From the NCBI RefSeq assembly GCF_001612765.1, contig NZ_BDBB01000015.1, positions 1-64,000 of the forward strand: a stretch of 64,000 nucleotides of DNA. The letters run 5' to 3'. This DNA is from Nocardia arthritidis NBRC 100137 (GTDB taxonomy: Bacteria; Actinomycetota; Actinomycetes; Mycobacteriales; Mycobacteriaceae). Positions 50,275 through 59,119 of this stretch are shown here, one piece after another. The notes beneath the pieces were generated by a model. That model had not been told where the DNA came from. It ran no database searches and was given only the letters and a program-made list of their open reading frames with translations. The translations under genes were made by a program, and so were the position numbers. Position 1 is the first letter of the stretch; every line of letters starts with the position of its first letter.

Positions 50275-50814
50275 ATGCCCGACGTCCAAGCTTCGACGCC
50301 CGACCGACGCGCCGTGGACCACGAAGAGCTCGTGGCCTTCGCGGCCGAGATCGAGCGGCACCGGACTCTACTGCGCCACGCCGCGGAGGATTATCGGTGG
50401 CGCGTGGCCCAGCGGATCGAGCACTTGGACCCGTCGGACCAAGAGCCGTTTCTGCGGCAGGCGGAGCAATTCGTCGAGTCGCTGATGATCGACCCGATCC
50501 GGCACAGCACGCTGGATCTGGATGCTTACCGGGCCATCCGCGACGGCGTACCCGTGCGGTTCGACGCTGAACGCCGGGCCTACGTGTTGCGTCGTCCGGA
50601 GCGGGATCCGCTGGTGATCCGCCCCGGATTGCCGGAGCATCGGTTGGGCGTCATCGCCCGGCTGGCCTCGCTCGGGTTGCGGCTGGAGCAAATTCAGGTC
50701 GTCGCGCTCACCACCGCGCAGATGGTTGCGCCGCACGAGGCGGCGCGGCGGCCCGCCCACGTGCCACAAGTCAAACGCGGCACCACGAAACCCTCGCGCC
50801 GCGAGATCGTCTGA
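50275..50814 (+). CDS. Hypothetical protein
   Basis: I do not recognise this 179-residue protein. It is charged and helical (VDHEELVAFAAEIERHRTLLRH, DPSDQEPFLRQAEQFVESL) with no signal or membrane segment, and a basic C-terminus (VPQVKRGTTKPSRREIV). ATG 50275 is preceded by GAGATAGAGGT. It ends 12 bases before a 20-bp hairpin shared with rpsA, which supports it as a real transcribed unit. Confidence 0.65.
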   Translation: MPDVQASTPDRRAVDHEELVAFAAEIERHRTLLRHAAEDYRWRVAQRIEHLDPSDQEPFLRQAEQFVESLMIDPIRHSTLDLDAYRAIRDGVPVRFDAERRAYVLRRPERDPLVIRPGLPEHRLGVIARLASLGLRLEQIQVVALTTAQMVAPHEAARRPAHVPQVKRGTTKPSRREIV

Positions 50815-50825
50815 CGAAGCAGCGA

Positions 50826-50868
50826 AACGACTGTGCCCCAACCGGAATCCGGTTGGGGCACAGTCGTT
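50826..50868. terminator. 20-bp perfect hairpin, bidirectional terminator
   Basis: The arms 50826-50845 and 50849-50868 pair at all 20 positions around a three-base AAT loop; the inner part reads CCCCAACCGG AAT CCGGTTGGGG. It lies between the convergent gene at 50814 and rpsA. Terminal AA/TT allow a short U-run in both directions. Confidence 0.8.
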
Positions 50869-50882
50869 CGTACTGTTGCCGA

Positions 50883-52349
50883 TCAGGCGTTGCCGGACAG
50901 CTTCTCACGCAGAGCCGCCAGCTGGGCGTCGCTCGCCAGCGAACCGCCGGCGGACTCGGCCTGGTTGGCGGAGGACTGCGAACCGCTCTCGGAGGAGTAG
51001 TTCGACGCGCCGCCGCCGTTCGCGGCCTCGGCCGCGGCGTCGGCCGCCATCTTCTCCATCTGCGCGGTGTGCATCTTGTGGCGACGCTCCGCCTCGGCGT
51101 AGCGGCCTTCCCACTCTTCGCGCTGCTTGTCGAAGCCCTCGAGCCACTCGTTGGTGTCGGGATCGAAGCCCTCGGGGAAGATGTAGTTTCCCTGCTCGTC
51201 GTAGCTGTCGGCCATGCCGTACTTCGACGGGTCGAACTCGGCGTGGTAGTCCTCGTTGGCCTGCTTGAGGCTCAGCGAGATCCGGCGACGCTCCAGGTCG
51301 ATGTCGATGACCTTGACCATCGCGTCGTCGCCGACGGCCACGACCTGGTCCGGCACCTCGACGTGGCGCTCGGCCAGCTCGGAGATGTGCACCAGGCCCT
51401 CGATGCCCTCCTCGACGCGGACGAACGCGCCGAACGGAACGAGCTTGGTGACCTTGCCCGGCACGATCTGGCCGATCGCGTGGGTGCGGGCGAACTGACG
51501 CCACGGGTCTTCCTGGGTCGCCTTGAGCGACAGCGACACGCGCTCGCGATCCAGATCGACGTCGAGCACCTCGACGGTGACCTCGTTGCCGACCTCGACG
51601 ACCTCGGACGGGTGGTCGATGTGCTTCCAGGACAGCTCGGAGACGTGCACCAGACCGTCCACGCCGCCCAGGTCGACGAAGGCGCCGAAGTTGACGATCG
51701 AGGAGACCACACCCTTGCGGACCTGGCCCTTCTGCAGCTGGTGCAGGAACTCGCTGCGGACCTCGGACTGGGTCTGCTCCAGCCACGCGCGGCGGGAAAG
51801 CACGACGTTGTTGCGGTTCTTGTCCAGCTCGATGATCTTGGCCTCGATCTCCTTGCCGACGTACGGCTGGAGATCGCGGACCCGGCGCATCTCGACCAAC
51901 GACGCGGGCAGGAAGCCGCGCAGGCCGATGTCGAGGATCAGGCCGCCCTTGACGACCTCGATGACGGTGCCCTTGACGGCCTCGTCCTTCTCCTTGAGCT
52001 CCTCGATGGTGCCCCACGCACGCTCGTACTGCGCCCGCTTCTTCGACAGGATCAGGCGGCCTTCCTTGTCCTCCTTCGTGAGAACAAGGGCCTCGACCTC
52101 ATCGCCCACGGAAACGACCTCATTGGGGTCGACGTCGTGCTTGATGGAGAGTTCGCGAGAGGGGATGACGCCTTCGGTCTTGTAACCGATGTCGAGCAGG
52201 ACCTCGTCGCGATCGACCTTGACGATGGTTCCTTCGACGATGTCGCCGTCGTTGAAGTACTTGATCGTGGCGTCGATGGCGGCGAGGAAATCCTCGGCGG
52301 AGCCGATGTCGTTGACGGCTACCTGCGGCGAGGTGACGGTGGTGGGCAT
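50883..52349 (-). CDS. rpsA: 30S ribosomal protein S1
   Basis: The 488-residue protein has four S1 (OB-fold) repeats, as in actinobacteria: about residues 35-105, 120-185 (VKGGLILDIGLRGFLPASLVEMRRV), 205-275 (VVSSIVNFGAFVDLGGVDGLVHVSELSW) and 290-360 (VTKLVPFGAFVRVEEGIEGLVHISELAE). A long acidic, Ser/Gly-rich C-tail follows. It binds mRNA on the 30S subunit. ATG 52349 (MPTTVTSPQ) is the usual start; an ATG 14 codons upstream is less likely. Confidence 0.97.
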   Translation of the reverse strand: MPTTVTSPQVAVNDIGSAEDFLAAIDATIKYFNDGDIVEGTIVKVDRDEVLLDIGYKTEGVIPSRELSIKHDVDPNEVVSVGDEVEALVLTKEDKEGRLILSKKRAQYERAWGTIEELKEKDEAVKGTVIEVVKGGLILDIGLRGFLPASLVEMRRVRDLQPYVGKEIEAKIIELDKNRNNVVLSRRAWLEQTQSEVRSEFLHQLQKGQVRKGVVSSIVNFGAFVDLGGVDGLVHVSELSWKHIDHPSEVVEVGNEVTVEVLDVDLDRERVSLSLKATQEDPWRQFARTHAIGQIVPGKVTKLVPFGAFVRVEEGIEGLVHISELAERHVEVPDQVVAVGDDAMVKVIDIDLERRRISLSLKQANEDYHAEFDPSKYGMADSYDEQGNYIFPEGFDPDTNEWLEGFDKQREEWEGRYAEAERRHKMHTAQMEKMAADAAAEAANGGGASNYSSESGSQSSANQAESAGGSLASDAQLAALREKLSGNA

Positions 52350-52589
52350 ATGTCGGTTTGCTCCGGACGGATTGTGGTCGGTTGCGGACATTGGAACTTT
52401 CGGTACGCTGCGATCTCACCGCGAGGTGTGAAGACGGACACTTAGGAACGTACCGCACGCGACGCGCGTGAAACTCAGCACGGGTTGAACTTCGGTACGG
52501 TTGTACGGAAGACACTCGCGCGTTCAGCGTACGCGACCTCGGTCCGGGCGGGCAAACCGTCGGGTCGCCACGCCGATAGTCTGATCGGC

Positions 52590-53441
52590 GTGTCGGAAGA
52601 TCGCCATGCGCAAGCAAACGCACTGCTCGGAACGACGGGGATCGCGCGGACCCGGATCGGATCGGCGGCCAGCAAGCTGGCCAGCCGGCGGTGGTGGGAC
52701 GCCGACGCCGCCCAATACCACGAGACGCACGCGGAGTTCCTCGGCGTGGACTCCCCCGGCGGCGAGTTCGTGTGGTGCCCGGAGGGCCTGCACGAGGGCG
52801 ATATGCGATTCCTCGGCGACGTCACCGGCAAGCTGGTGCTGGAGATCGGCTGCGGCTCCGCCCCGTGCGCTCGCTGGCTGGCCGGGCAGGGCGCGCGGCC
52901 GGTCGGGCTCGACCTGTCGCGGGGCATGCTCGAGCGGGGCCTGGCGGTGATGGCGCGCGGCGGCCCTCGAGTGCCGCTGGTGCAGGCGGACGCCGAGGCT
53001 CTTCCGTTCGCGGACGCGTCGTTCGATCTGGCCTGCTCGGCATTCGGCGCCGTGCCGTTCGTCGCCGATTCCGCGCTGGTGATGCGGGAGGTGGGGCGGG
53101 TGCTGCGGCCGGGCGGGCGCTGGGTCTTCTCGGTGAACCACCCGATGCGCTGGATCTTCCCGGACGATCCCGGTCCGGCGGGACTGACCGCCACCATCCC
53201 GTACTTCGACCGCACCCCGTACGTGGAGGTCGACGGCGACGACGTGCCCACCTACGTCGAGCACCACCGGACGATCGGCGACCGGGTCCGGGAGATCGTC
53301 GCGGCGGGACTGGTGGTGGAGGACATCGTCGAGCCGGAATGGCCGGAATGGCTCGACCGGGAATGGGGACAGTGGAGCCCGCTGCGCGGCGAGCTGTTCC
53401 CCGGCACCGCGATCTTCGTCACGAGGAAGCCCGGACGGTGA
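52590..53441 (+). CDS. Class I SAM-dependent methyltransferase
   Basis: The 283-residue protein has SAM motif I VLEIGCGSAPCARWLA, an acidic loop GLDLSRGML, motif II-like ADAEALPFADASFDLACSAFG and motif III LRPGGRWVFSVNHP. It is a Methyltransf_11-type enzyme; the substrate is unknown. GTG 52590 is chosen because similarity begins at its first residues (SEDRHAQANALL); the open frame extends to 52485. It is divergent from rpsA and overlaps the next convergent gene by 23 bases. Confidence 0.85.
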   Translation: MSEDRHAQANALLGTTGIARTRIGSAASKLASRRWWDADAAQYHETHAEFLGVDSPGGEFVWCPEGLHEGDMRFLGDVTGKLVLEIGCGSAPCARWLAGQGARPVGLDLSRGMLERGLAVMARGGPRVPLVQADAEALPFADASFDLACSAFGAVPFVADSALVMREVGRVLRPGGRWVFSVNHPMRWIFPDDPGPAGLTATIPYFDRTPYVEVDGDDVPTYVEHHRTIGDRVREIVAAGLVVEDIVEPEWPEWLDREWGQWSPLRGELFPGTAIFVTRKPGR

Positions 53442-53727
53442 GGCGGCGGTCGTCGACCAGTTCGAGGATGGAGACCTCGTGGCTGACCAGCAGCATCTGC
53501 GTCCTCGGCAGGTCGATGAGCTGGCGCAAACCGTCCCGGAAGGCCTCGGCCTCCGCCGCGGTGTCGAAGTCGAGTTCGACGACCACCCGGTTGGGGTTGT
53601 GCGTGAATCGCGCCACGCGGCAGTTGCGGGCTCCCGCCTCCGCGAAGTACTGCTCGAGACCGTCGAACGCCGGCTTCCACGTGTCGTAGTCGCGCACGGT
53701 GTCGTCGATGTGCACAATCGTGGTCAT
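53419..53727 (-). CDS. Small conserved protein, probable alpha/beta-barrel (ABM-like)
   Basis: The 102-residue protein (TTIVHIDDTVRDYDTWKPAF, then NRVVVELDFDTAAEAEAFRDGL) has the beta-alpha-beta rhythm of small dimeric alpha/beta-barrel proteins such as ABM-like domains. The function is unknown. The ATG at 53727, or its neighbour at 53730, is preceded by AAAGGGG, which is the last of five tandem copies of the same short sequence. Its end overlaps the methyltransferase gene. Confidence 0.68.
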   Translation of the reverse strand: MTTIVHIDDTVRDYDTWKPAFDGLEQYFAEAGARNCRVARFTHNPNRVVVELDFDTAAEAEAFRDGLRQLIDLPRTQMLLVSHEVSILELVDDRRLTVRASS

Positions 53728-53728
53728 C

Positions 53729-53814
53729 ATTGCCCCTTTCGGTGATTGCCGCCCCTTTCGGTGATTGCCCCTTTCGGTGATTGCCGCCCCTTTCGGTGAT
53801 TGCCCCTTTCGGTG
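53729..53814 (-). repeat. Five tandem copies of a Shine-Dalgarno-containing unit
   Basis: On the minus strand CACCGAAAGGGGCAAT (16 bases) alternates with CACCGAAAGGGGCGGCAAT (19 bases) as short-long-short-long-short, giving a 35-base higher-order period and 86 bases in all. Each copy holds AAAGGGG, and the one nearest the gene runs directly into ATGATG of the gene at 53727. The array lies in the leader of that gene. Confidence 0.9.
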
Positions 53815-53898
53815 CGGACAGCAGGACAGTCGCTGACACCTAGCCAGTCTTCGCGCCATGGGGCCGGGGCACCATCTCTGATCGGTATCGAGGTCGTG

Positions 53899-54057
53899 TC
53901 ACTGCGACTTCGGTTTGCGCCCGGCCTGCTCCAGCGCCAGACGGAGCGCGTACTCGATCTGGGCGTTGATACTGCGCAGGTCGTCGGCCGCCCACTTCGC
54001 GATGGCGTCGTGGACGGCCGGGTCCAGGCGTAGCAGCAGTTTCTTGCGCTCAGCCAT
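53899..54057 (-). CDS. Ribbon-helix-helix (Arc/CopG-like) protein
   Basis: The 52-residue protein reads [20 protein letters not shown], then [20 protein letters not shown], the beta strand and two helices of the Arc/MetJ/CopG fold, with the RLDP turn and SINAQIE helix typical of Arc-type DNA-binding domains. It starts at ATG 54057, 12 bases downstream of the SPFH gene's stop codon, so the two are co-transcribed. It is likely a dimeric DNA-binding protein and may bind the palindrome before the SPFH gene. Confidence 0.85.
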   Translation of the reverse strand: MAERKKLLLRLDPAVHDAIAKWAADDLRSINAQIEYALRLALEQAGRKPKSQ

Positions 54058-54069
54058 GGGCCGCCCGCC

Positions 54070-54954
54070 TCACGAGTACAGCGAACCGGCGTTGACGACG
54101 GGCTGGGTGGCGCGATCACCGCACAGCACGACGAGCAGGTTCGACACCATCGCCGCCTTGCGTTCCTCGTCCAGTTCCACCACGCCCTGCTGGGCGAGCC
54201 GCTCCAGCGCCAGGCCGACCATGCCGACGGCGCCCTCGACGATCCGGGTCCGCGCGGCGACCACCTGGGCGGCCTGCTGGCGGACCAGCATGGCCTGGGC
54301 GATCTCGGGCGCGTAGGCGAGGTGGGTGATCCGCGCCTCCAGCACTTCGATACCCGCCATCTCGGTGCGGTCACGCAGTTCGACGGTCAGCTCCTCGGCC
54401 ACTTCGGCGCCGTCGCGCAGGCTGGTGCGGTCCGCTTCGTGCGCGTCGTAGGGATGCGTCGTGGCGAGGTGCCGGACGGCGGCCTCGGACTGGGTCTCGA
54501 CGTACTCCTCGTAGTCGTCGACGGCGAAGGCGGCCTTGAAGCTGTCCACCACCCGGTAGACGACCACCGCGGCGATCTCCACCGGGTTGCCGTCGGCGTC
54601 GTTGACCTTGAGCTTCTGGGTCTCGAAGTTCCGCACGCGCAGCGAGATGCTCTTGCGGTCGGTCAGCGGGAGCACCGAGAAGAGACCCGGCTCGCTCACC
54701 GAGCCGATGTAGCGGCCGAAGAATTGCACCACTTTGGCCTCGTTCGGGTTGACCACGGTCAATCCGGTCGCCGCCAGCAGCAAGACGACGACCACGACGA
54801 TCGCCGCCACCGCGCCGACCACGGCGAAGGCGTTGTCGTGCCGGGCGCTCGCGACTAAGCCGAGCACCGCCGCGCCGCCGAACAAGAGGGTGAGCACGAA
54901 CCACCCCAGCAGCACGAGGAAACCGTTGACGTGGAACGCGGGTCGAAACTGCAT
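54070..54954 (-). CDS. SPFH/Band 7 (stomatin-like) membrane protein
   Basis: The 294-residue protein has two N-terminal membrane segments (about residues 9-36 and 41-66) and an SPFH domain: [34 protein letters not shown], then [35 protein letters not shown] helical region ([34 protein letters not shown]) follows, as in stomatins. Such proteins form large membrane assemblies and scaffold microdomains. The short C-tail has no protease partner nearby; the companion is the ribbon-helix-helix gene. Confidence 0.9.
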   Translation of the reverse strand: MQFRPAFHVNGFLVLLGWFVLTLLFGGAAVLGLVASARHDNAFAVVGAVAAIVVVVVLLLAATGLTVVNPNEAKVVQFFGRYIGSVSEPGLFSVLPLTDRKSISLRVRNFETQKLKVNDADGNPVEIAAVVVYRVVDSFKAAFAVDDYEEYVETQSEAAVRHLATTHPYDAHEADRTSLRDGAEVAEELTVELRDRTEMAGIEVLEARITHLAYAPEIAQAMLVRQQAAQVVAARTRIVEGAVGMVGLALERLAQQGVVELDEERKAAMVSNLLVVLCGDRATQPVVNAGSLYS

Positions 54955-54966
54955 GACATCCTCCGA

Positions 54967-54981
54967 ATATCAAAGTGATAT
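54967..54981. promoter_or_regulatory. Palindromic operator candidate before the SPFH gene
   Basis: ATATCA-AAG-TGATAT is a perfect 6+6 inverted repeat 13 bases before ATG 54954, and further GATAT/GATAC elements follow to 54992. The spacing fits autoregulation by the downstream ribbon-helix-helix protein. Confidence 0.55.
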
Positions 54982-55032
54982 CACGAAGATACCATGACGC
55001 CGCCGCGCCACACCAGGCGCGGCGGCGGGAGA

Positions 55033-56394
55033 TCACCCGGCGTGCGGCCGGATGTTGCGGTTGAAGCGGAACAGGTTGCGCGGATCGTGCCGGGCCTTGA
55101 GCACGGCCAGCCGGGCGTAGGTGTCCGGCCGATAACCCGCGCGGGTCTGCGCCTCGTCCGCGTCGGCGCCCGCGCCGTAGAGGAAATTGAGGCTGTGGCC
55201 CAGCGTCCACGGCGTCAGCGCGGCCCGGATGCCGGCTCGGGCCGCGGCGCCATCCGGGCCCGTGATGATCCGCACGACGTAGGCGGCTTCGCGATGGTCC
55301 ACCGCGATTCCGGCGTCGCTCGCACGAGCCAGCGCGCCACCGAGGTGACGGACGTCGACAACCGCTCCGGCGCCGGATTCCGGCCCCGCGACCTCGAGCA
55401 ACGCCGCAGCCGTCTCCTCGGTGAACTCGCCGAGCAGTGCGTTGGTGGCAGCGTAGGCATGCGGATGGTCGGGGTCGCTGTGAATGGTGTGCGACTCGGT
55501 GTACGGCATCGCGCGCAGGTCGTCCTTCAGTCGTTCCCCGACCGCTCGCAGCGGTGCGACCAGCCGTTCGCCTTCCTCGGCGGGACCGCTGTACGCGATG
55601 CGGATCGAGGCCACGTACCGCCCGCGCAACGGTGCGGGTACCTGCGGGAGGTCCGGGAAGGCGAGCATGCTCACCGTCGAGGTCAATTCTTCCGGCACGG
55701 TCGCGGTCCAGCGCCGCCACGCGTGCAGCGCCCGCTCGACCAGCGGCGTGTCGAACACGAGTTGTCCGCCGTAGACCGTCGTGACCGGGACCAGCCCGAC
55801 CTCCAGCGCCGTCACCACGCCGAAGTTGCCTCCGCTGCCCAGAACGGCGCCGAACAGTTCGTCCTCCGGTGTCAGCGTGCGCACCCGGCCGTCGGCGGTG
55901 ACCAGCTCGATCGTCCGCACGTACTCGGCCGCGTACCCGAACCGGCGCGCGAGCAGCCCGACTCCCCCGCCGAGCAGATAGCCCACCACACCGACCGACG
56001 GCGACGAACCGTTCAACGGCGCGAGCCCGTGCTCGGCCGCGGCCTCGACCAGCGCGCCCGCGCGGACCCCAGCGCCGACGTACGCGGTCCGGCGGGCCGG
56101 ATCGATCCGGATGCCGGTCATCCGCCGGGTGCTGATCAGCACGCCGCCGTCCGTGGCGACGGACAGGCCGTGGCCGGTGGCCTGCACCGCGATCGGCAGT
56201 TCGCGGCGCGCGGCGTACTCCACGGCGGCGCGCACATCCTCGGCGTGTACGGCGCCGACGATCACCTCGGGCCGGTGCGTGTAGGCGGTCTGGAAGCCGG
56301 CGATCTCCGCGTCATAACCCTCGTCGCCCGGACGGAAGACCGGGCCGGCGAAGATGACGGCGTTTTCCTTGGCTTCTGCGGCGTCGTTTCCCAT
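55033..56394 (-). CDS. FAD-linked oxidase, berberine-bridge-enzyme type
   Basis: The 453-residue oxidase has a PCMH-type FAD domain (about residues 35-210: VIVGAVHAEDVRAAVEYAARRELPIAVQATGHGLS, with the flavin-linking His of the GHG motif, and SVGVVGYLLGGGVGLLARRFG). It ends with a berberine-bridge C-terminal segment (YGAGADADEAQTRAGYRPDTYARLAVLKARHDPRNLF). The second flavin-linking Cys seen in bicovalent members is replaced by Ser/Val, so the flavin is probably bound through one residue. It is divergent from the LysR gene at 56466. Confidence 0.87.
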   Translation of the reverse strand: MGNDAAEAKENAVIFAGPVFRPGDEGYDAEIAGFQTAYTHRPEVIVGAVHAEDVRAAVEYAARRELPIAVQATGHGLSVATDGGVLISTRRMTGIRIDPARRTAYVGAGVRAGALVEAAAEHGLAPLNGSSPSVGVVGYLLGGGVGLLARRFGYAAEYVRTIELVTADGRVRTLTPEDELFGAVLGSGGNFGVVTALEVGLVPVTTVYGGQLVFDTPLVERALHAWRRWTATVPEELTSTVSMLAFPDLPQVPAPLRGRYVASIRIAYSGPAEEGERLVAPLRAVGERLKDDLRAMPYTESHTIHSDPDHPHAYAATNALLGEFTEETAAALLEVAGPESGAGAVVDVRHLGGALARASDAGIAVDHREAAYVVRIITGPDGAAARAGIRAALTPWTLGHSLNFLYGAGADADEAQTRAGYRPDTYARLAVLKARHDPRNLFRFNRNIRPHAG

Positions 56395-56419
56395 GACTTC
56401 GACCCTGCTGCACGGGTGG

Positions 56420-56457
56420 GAAGAAGTAAAACAGATAGTTCTTCTTATTCCTATAAT
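56420..56457 (+). promoter_or_regulatory. Inverted repeat and TATAAT promoter before the LysR gene
   Basis: GAAGAA (56420-56425) and TTCTTC (56439-56444) form an inverted repeat, and TATAAT (56452-56457) is a perfect -10 hexamer ending eight bases before ATG 56466. The LysR transcript is therefore probably leaderless. The repeat may be a regulator site for this divergent pair. Confidence 0.5.
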
Positions 56458-56465
56458 GGTTGCTT

Positions 56466-57365
56466 ATGGAATTGCGACAGCTGCGCTACTTCGTCGCGGT
56501 CGCCCAGGAGGCGAGCTTCACTCGCGCGGCGGCACGGCTGCACTTGGCCCAGCCCGGGCTCAGCGCGCAGATCCGGCAATTGGAACGCGAACTCGGCCAC
56601 CCACTCCTGGACCGTGGCGGTCGCGCGGTCACTCCGACCGAGGTCGGCGCGGCCGTCCTCCCGCACGCGCGGGCGGCGCTGGCCGCCACCGAGCGGATCA
56701 CGCACACGGTGCACGAGTTCACCGGCTTGCTGCGCGGCCAGGTGCGGATCGGGCTGATCTCCGGGGCGGCGGTCGAGGAATTCGACGTCGCCGCCGTGCT
56801 CGCCGATTTCCACCACGACCACCCGCAGATCGGTATCAGCCTGACCGAGGACACCTCCGAGCGGATGCTCGCCGCGCTCGGCCGCGGTGAGCTGGATATG
56901 GCCCTGATCGGGATGACCGGCGCGGAACTCGATCCGGCCATCGGCATCGACGTGGTGCTGGAGACGGCGGTGGTGGCGGCGGTGGCAGCGGCGGACCCCG
57001 GCTACGGCGCCGAGGTCGCGCTCACCGCGCTGCGGGATCGCCCACTGATCTGCCTCACGCCGGGCACCGGCATCCGCGGCGTCTTCGAGCGAGCCTGCGC
57101 GGCGGCCGGATTCGAGCCCGGGATCGCCTACGAGGCGGCGGCACCGGCTCTGCTGCTGCGCCTCGCCGCACGCGGTCTCGGCGTCGCCGTCGTACCCGAA
57201 CTCACCGCCGAGGAGGCCGCGGCTTTCGGCGTGCGGACCGTCCGCATCGTCGAGCCGGAGCTGCGCGGGCGCCTGGCGCTGGCCTGGCGCACCGACCGTC
57301 CCGCGAGCCCGGCGGCCAAAGTGCTGCTCGGGCAGCTGCGCCTCGCCCTGCGTGCCGACGCGTGA
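56466..57365 (+). CDS. LysR family transcriptional regulator
   Basis: The 299-residue protein starts at ATG 56466 (MELRQLRYFVAVAQEASFTR). The HTH covers residues 2-60 (AARLHLAQPGLSAQIRQLERELG), and the effector domain begins near residue 90 (GQVRIGLISG). It is divergent from the FAD oxidase gene, its likely target. The stop codon is 7 bases from the ABC transporter gene on the other strand. Confidence 0.9.
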   Translation: MELRQLRYFVAVAQEASFTRAAARLHLAQPGLSAQIRQLERELGHPLLDRGGRAVTPTEVGAAVLPHARAALAATERITHTVHEFTGLLRGQVRIGLISGAAVEEFDVAAVLADFHHDHPQIGISLTEDTSERMLAALGRGELDMALIGMTGAELDPAIGIDVVLETAVVAAVAAADPGYGAEVALTALRDRPLICLTPGTGIRGVFERACAAAGFEPGIAYEAAAPALLLRLAARGLGVAVVPELTAEEAAAFGVRTVRIVEPELRGRLALAWRTDRPASPAAKVLLGQLRLALRADA

Positions 57366-57371
57366 GCCGGC

Positions 57372-58160
57372 TCAGAGCAGGCGCGAGAGGAACGCCTTGG
57401 TGCGCTCGTGCCGCGGATCGGCCAGTAGCTCCCGGGGCGCTCCCGCTTCCACGACCACGCCGCCGTCCATGAAGACCAGCTGATCGGCGACCTCGCGGGC
57501 GAAGCCCATCTCGTGGGTCACCACGACCATCGTCATGCCCGAGCGGGCGAGTTCCCGCATGACCGTGAGGACCTCCCCGACCAGCTCCGGATCCAGCGCG
57601 GAGGTCGGCTCGTCGAACAGCATGAGCTTGGGGTCCATGGCCAGCGCACGGGCGATCGCCACCCGCTGCTGCTGACCGCCGGACAGCTGCGCCGGGTAGG
57701 CGTTCGCCTTGTCCGCCAAGCCGACCCGGTCCAGCAGTTCCCGCGCCCTGGTCACCGCGTCGGCCTTGCGCAGCTTCTTCACCTGGGTGGGCGCCTCGAT
57801 GACGTTCTCCAGCGCGGTCCGGTGCGGGAACAGGTTGAAGTGCTGGAACACCATGCCGATCTCGCGGCGCTGCTTGGCCGCGTCGCGCGGGTGCATCTCG
57901 TAGAGTTTGCCGTTCTTCTCCCGGTAGCCCACGATCTCGCCGTCGACGTAGAGCCGGCCCGCGTTCACTTGTTCCAGGTGATTGATGCAGCGCAGGAAGG
58001 TGGACTTGCCCGAGCCGGACGGCCCGATCAGGCACAGCACCTCGCCGCGGCCCACCTCGAGGGACACGCCCTTGAGCACCTGCAGCGCGCCGAAGTTCTT
58101 GCAGACCCGGTCCGCGACGATCATCGGAGCAGCGGTGGTCTTCTCGACATTCACGCTCAT
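57372..58160 (-). CDS. Polar amino acid ABC transporter, ATP-binding protein
   Basis: The 262-residue ATPase is a PAAT-family (GlnQ-like) subunit: Walker [11 protein letters not shown]-loop [18 protein letters not shown], signature [15 protein letters not shown], Walker [14 protein letters not shown] and H-loop [10 protein letters not shown]. Its ATG overlaps the permease stop by 4 bases, so the three genes (binding protein, permease, ATPase) form one operon running leftward from 60028. Confidence 0.93.
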   Translation of the reverse strand: MSVNVEKTTAAPMIVADRVCKNFGALQVLKGVSLEVGRGEVLCLIGPSGSGKSTFLRCINHLEQVNAGRLYVDGEIVGYREKNGKLYEMHPRDAAKQRREIGMVFQHFNLFPHRTALENVIEAPTQVKKLRKADAVTRARELLDRVGLADKANAYPAQLSGGQQQRVAIARALAMDPKLMLFDEPTSALDPELVGEVLTVMRELARSGMTMVVVTHEMGFAREVADQLVFMDGGVVVEAGAPRELLADPRHERTKAFLSRLL

Positions 58161-59116
58161 TTCGCCTTCTCCACCTGCTGAGCGTCGGCGAGTTCCTGCA
58201 GCTGCTTGCCGGTCAGCCTGCGGGAGACGCCGCGCGAGTAGTAGCGCTCCAAGTAGTACTGCCCGACCATGAGCACACTCGTGATGGCCAAGTACCAGGT
58301 GGCGGCGACCAGCAACAGCGGGATGGGCTGGAAGTTCACGCCGTAGATGTCGCGCGCCCGGCCGAACAGATCGGTGCTCAGCGGGATGCCGGTGACCAGC
58401 GAGGTGGTCTTCAGCATGCCGATGAGCTCGTTGCCGGTCGGCGGGATGATCACACGCATGGCCTGGGGCAGCACCGTGCGGCGCATCGTCTGGCCCCACG
58501 ACATGCCGAGGGCCAACGATGCCTCCCGCTGCCCCTCACCGACGGAATTGATTCCGGCCCGGACGATTTCGGCCATGTACGCGGCTTCGTTGAGGCCGAG
58601 GCCGAGCACCGCGAAGGCGAACGCGGCCTGCAGGTGCTGCACGTCGAACTCGAAGAACTGCGGCCCGAACGGAACGCCCAGGTGGATCTGCCGGTACAGC
58701 GAGGGGACCAACCCCCAGAACACCAGCTGCACGAACACCGGGGTGCCGCGGAAGATCCAGAGATACACCCACGCCGTGCTGCGCAACACCGGGTTCGGCG
58801 ACAGCCGCATCACGGCGAGCGTCGTGCCGAGCGCGACCGCGATCGCCATCGCGCACACGGTCAGTTCCAGCGTCACGAGGGCGCCCGCGGTGATCCGGGT
58901 GTCGAACAGGTATTTCCCGTAGGTATCCCAGCGATAGGCCGGGTTCGTCGCCGCGCCGTAGACGAACAGCGCCACCAAGACGAGGATGACCGCCGCCGCT
59001 ATCCAGCGCCCCGGCCTGCGCAGCGGAACCGCTTTGATCGGCTCCGGCTCCCGCGCCTGGTCCGCTCCGCCGGGCCTGGGATCGCCGGGCGCCGGCCGAG
59101 TGTCGTCGTCCGCCAT
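58157..59116 (-). CDS. Polar amino acid ABC transporter, permease
   Basis: The 319-residue permease has a hydrophilic N-terminus of about 35 residues, one extra helix ([20 protein letters not shown]), and then the His/Glu/Gln/Arg-type permease core with the EAA-like loop [60 protein letters not shown] single permease gene implies a homodimer. It overlaps the ATPase gene by 4 bases and follows the binding-protein gene by 3. Confidence 0.92.
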   Translation of the reverse strand: MADDDTRPAPGDPRPGGADQAREPEPIKAVPLRRPGRWIAAAVILVLVALFVYGAATNPAYRWDTYGKYLFDTRITAGALVTLELTVCAMAIAVALGTTLAVMRLSPNPVLRSTAWVYLWIFRGTPVFVQLVFWGLVPSLYRQIHLGVPFGPQFFEFDVQHLQAAFAFAVLGLGLNEAAYMAEIVRAGINSVGEGQREASLALGMSWGQTMRRTVLPQAMRVIIPPTGNELIGMLKTTSLVTGIPLSTDLFGRARDIYGVNFQPIPLLLVAATWYLAITSVLMVGQYYLERYYSRGVSRRLTGKQLQELADAQQVEKAK

Positions 59117-59119
59117 CGA

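Noticed and set aside
53729..53814. CRISPR-like repeats
   Set aside because: The repeats are contiguous, without unique spacers, and each holds a Shine-Dalgarno sequence next to a start codon, so it is a simple tandem array.
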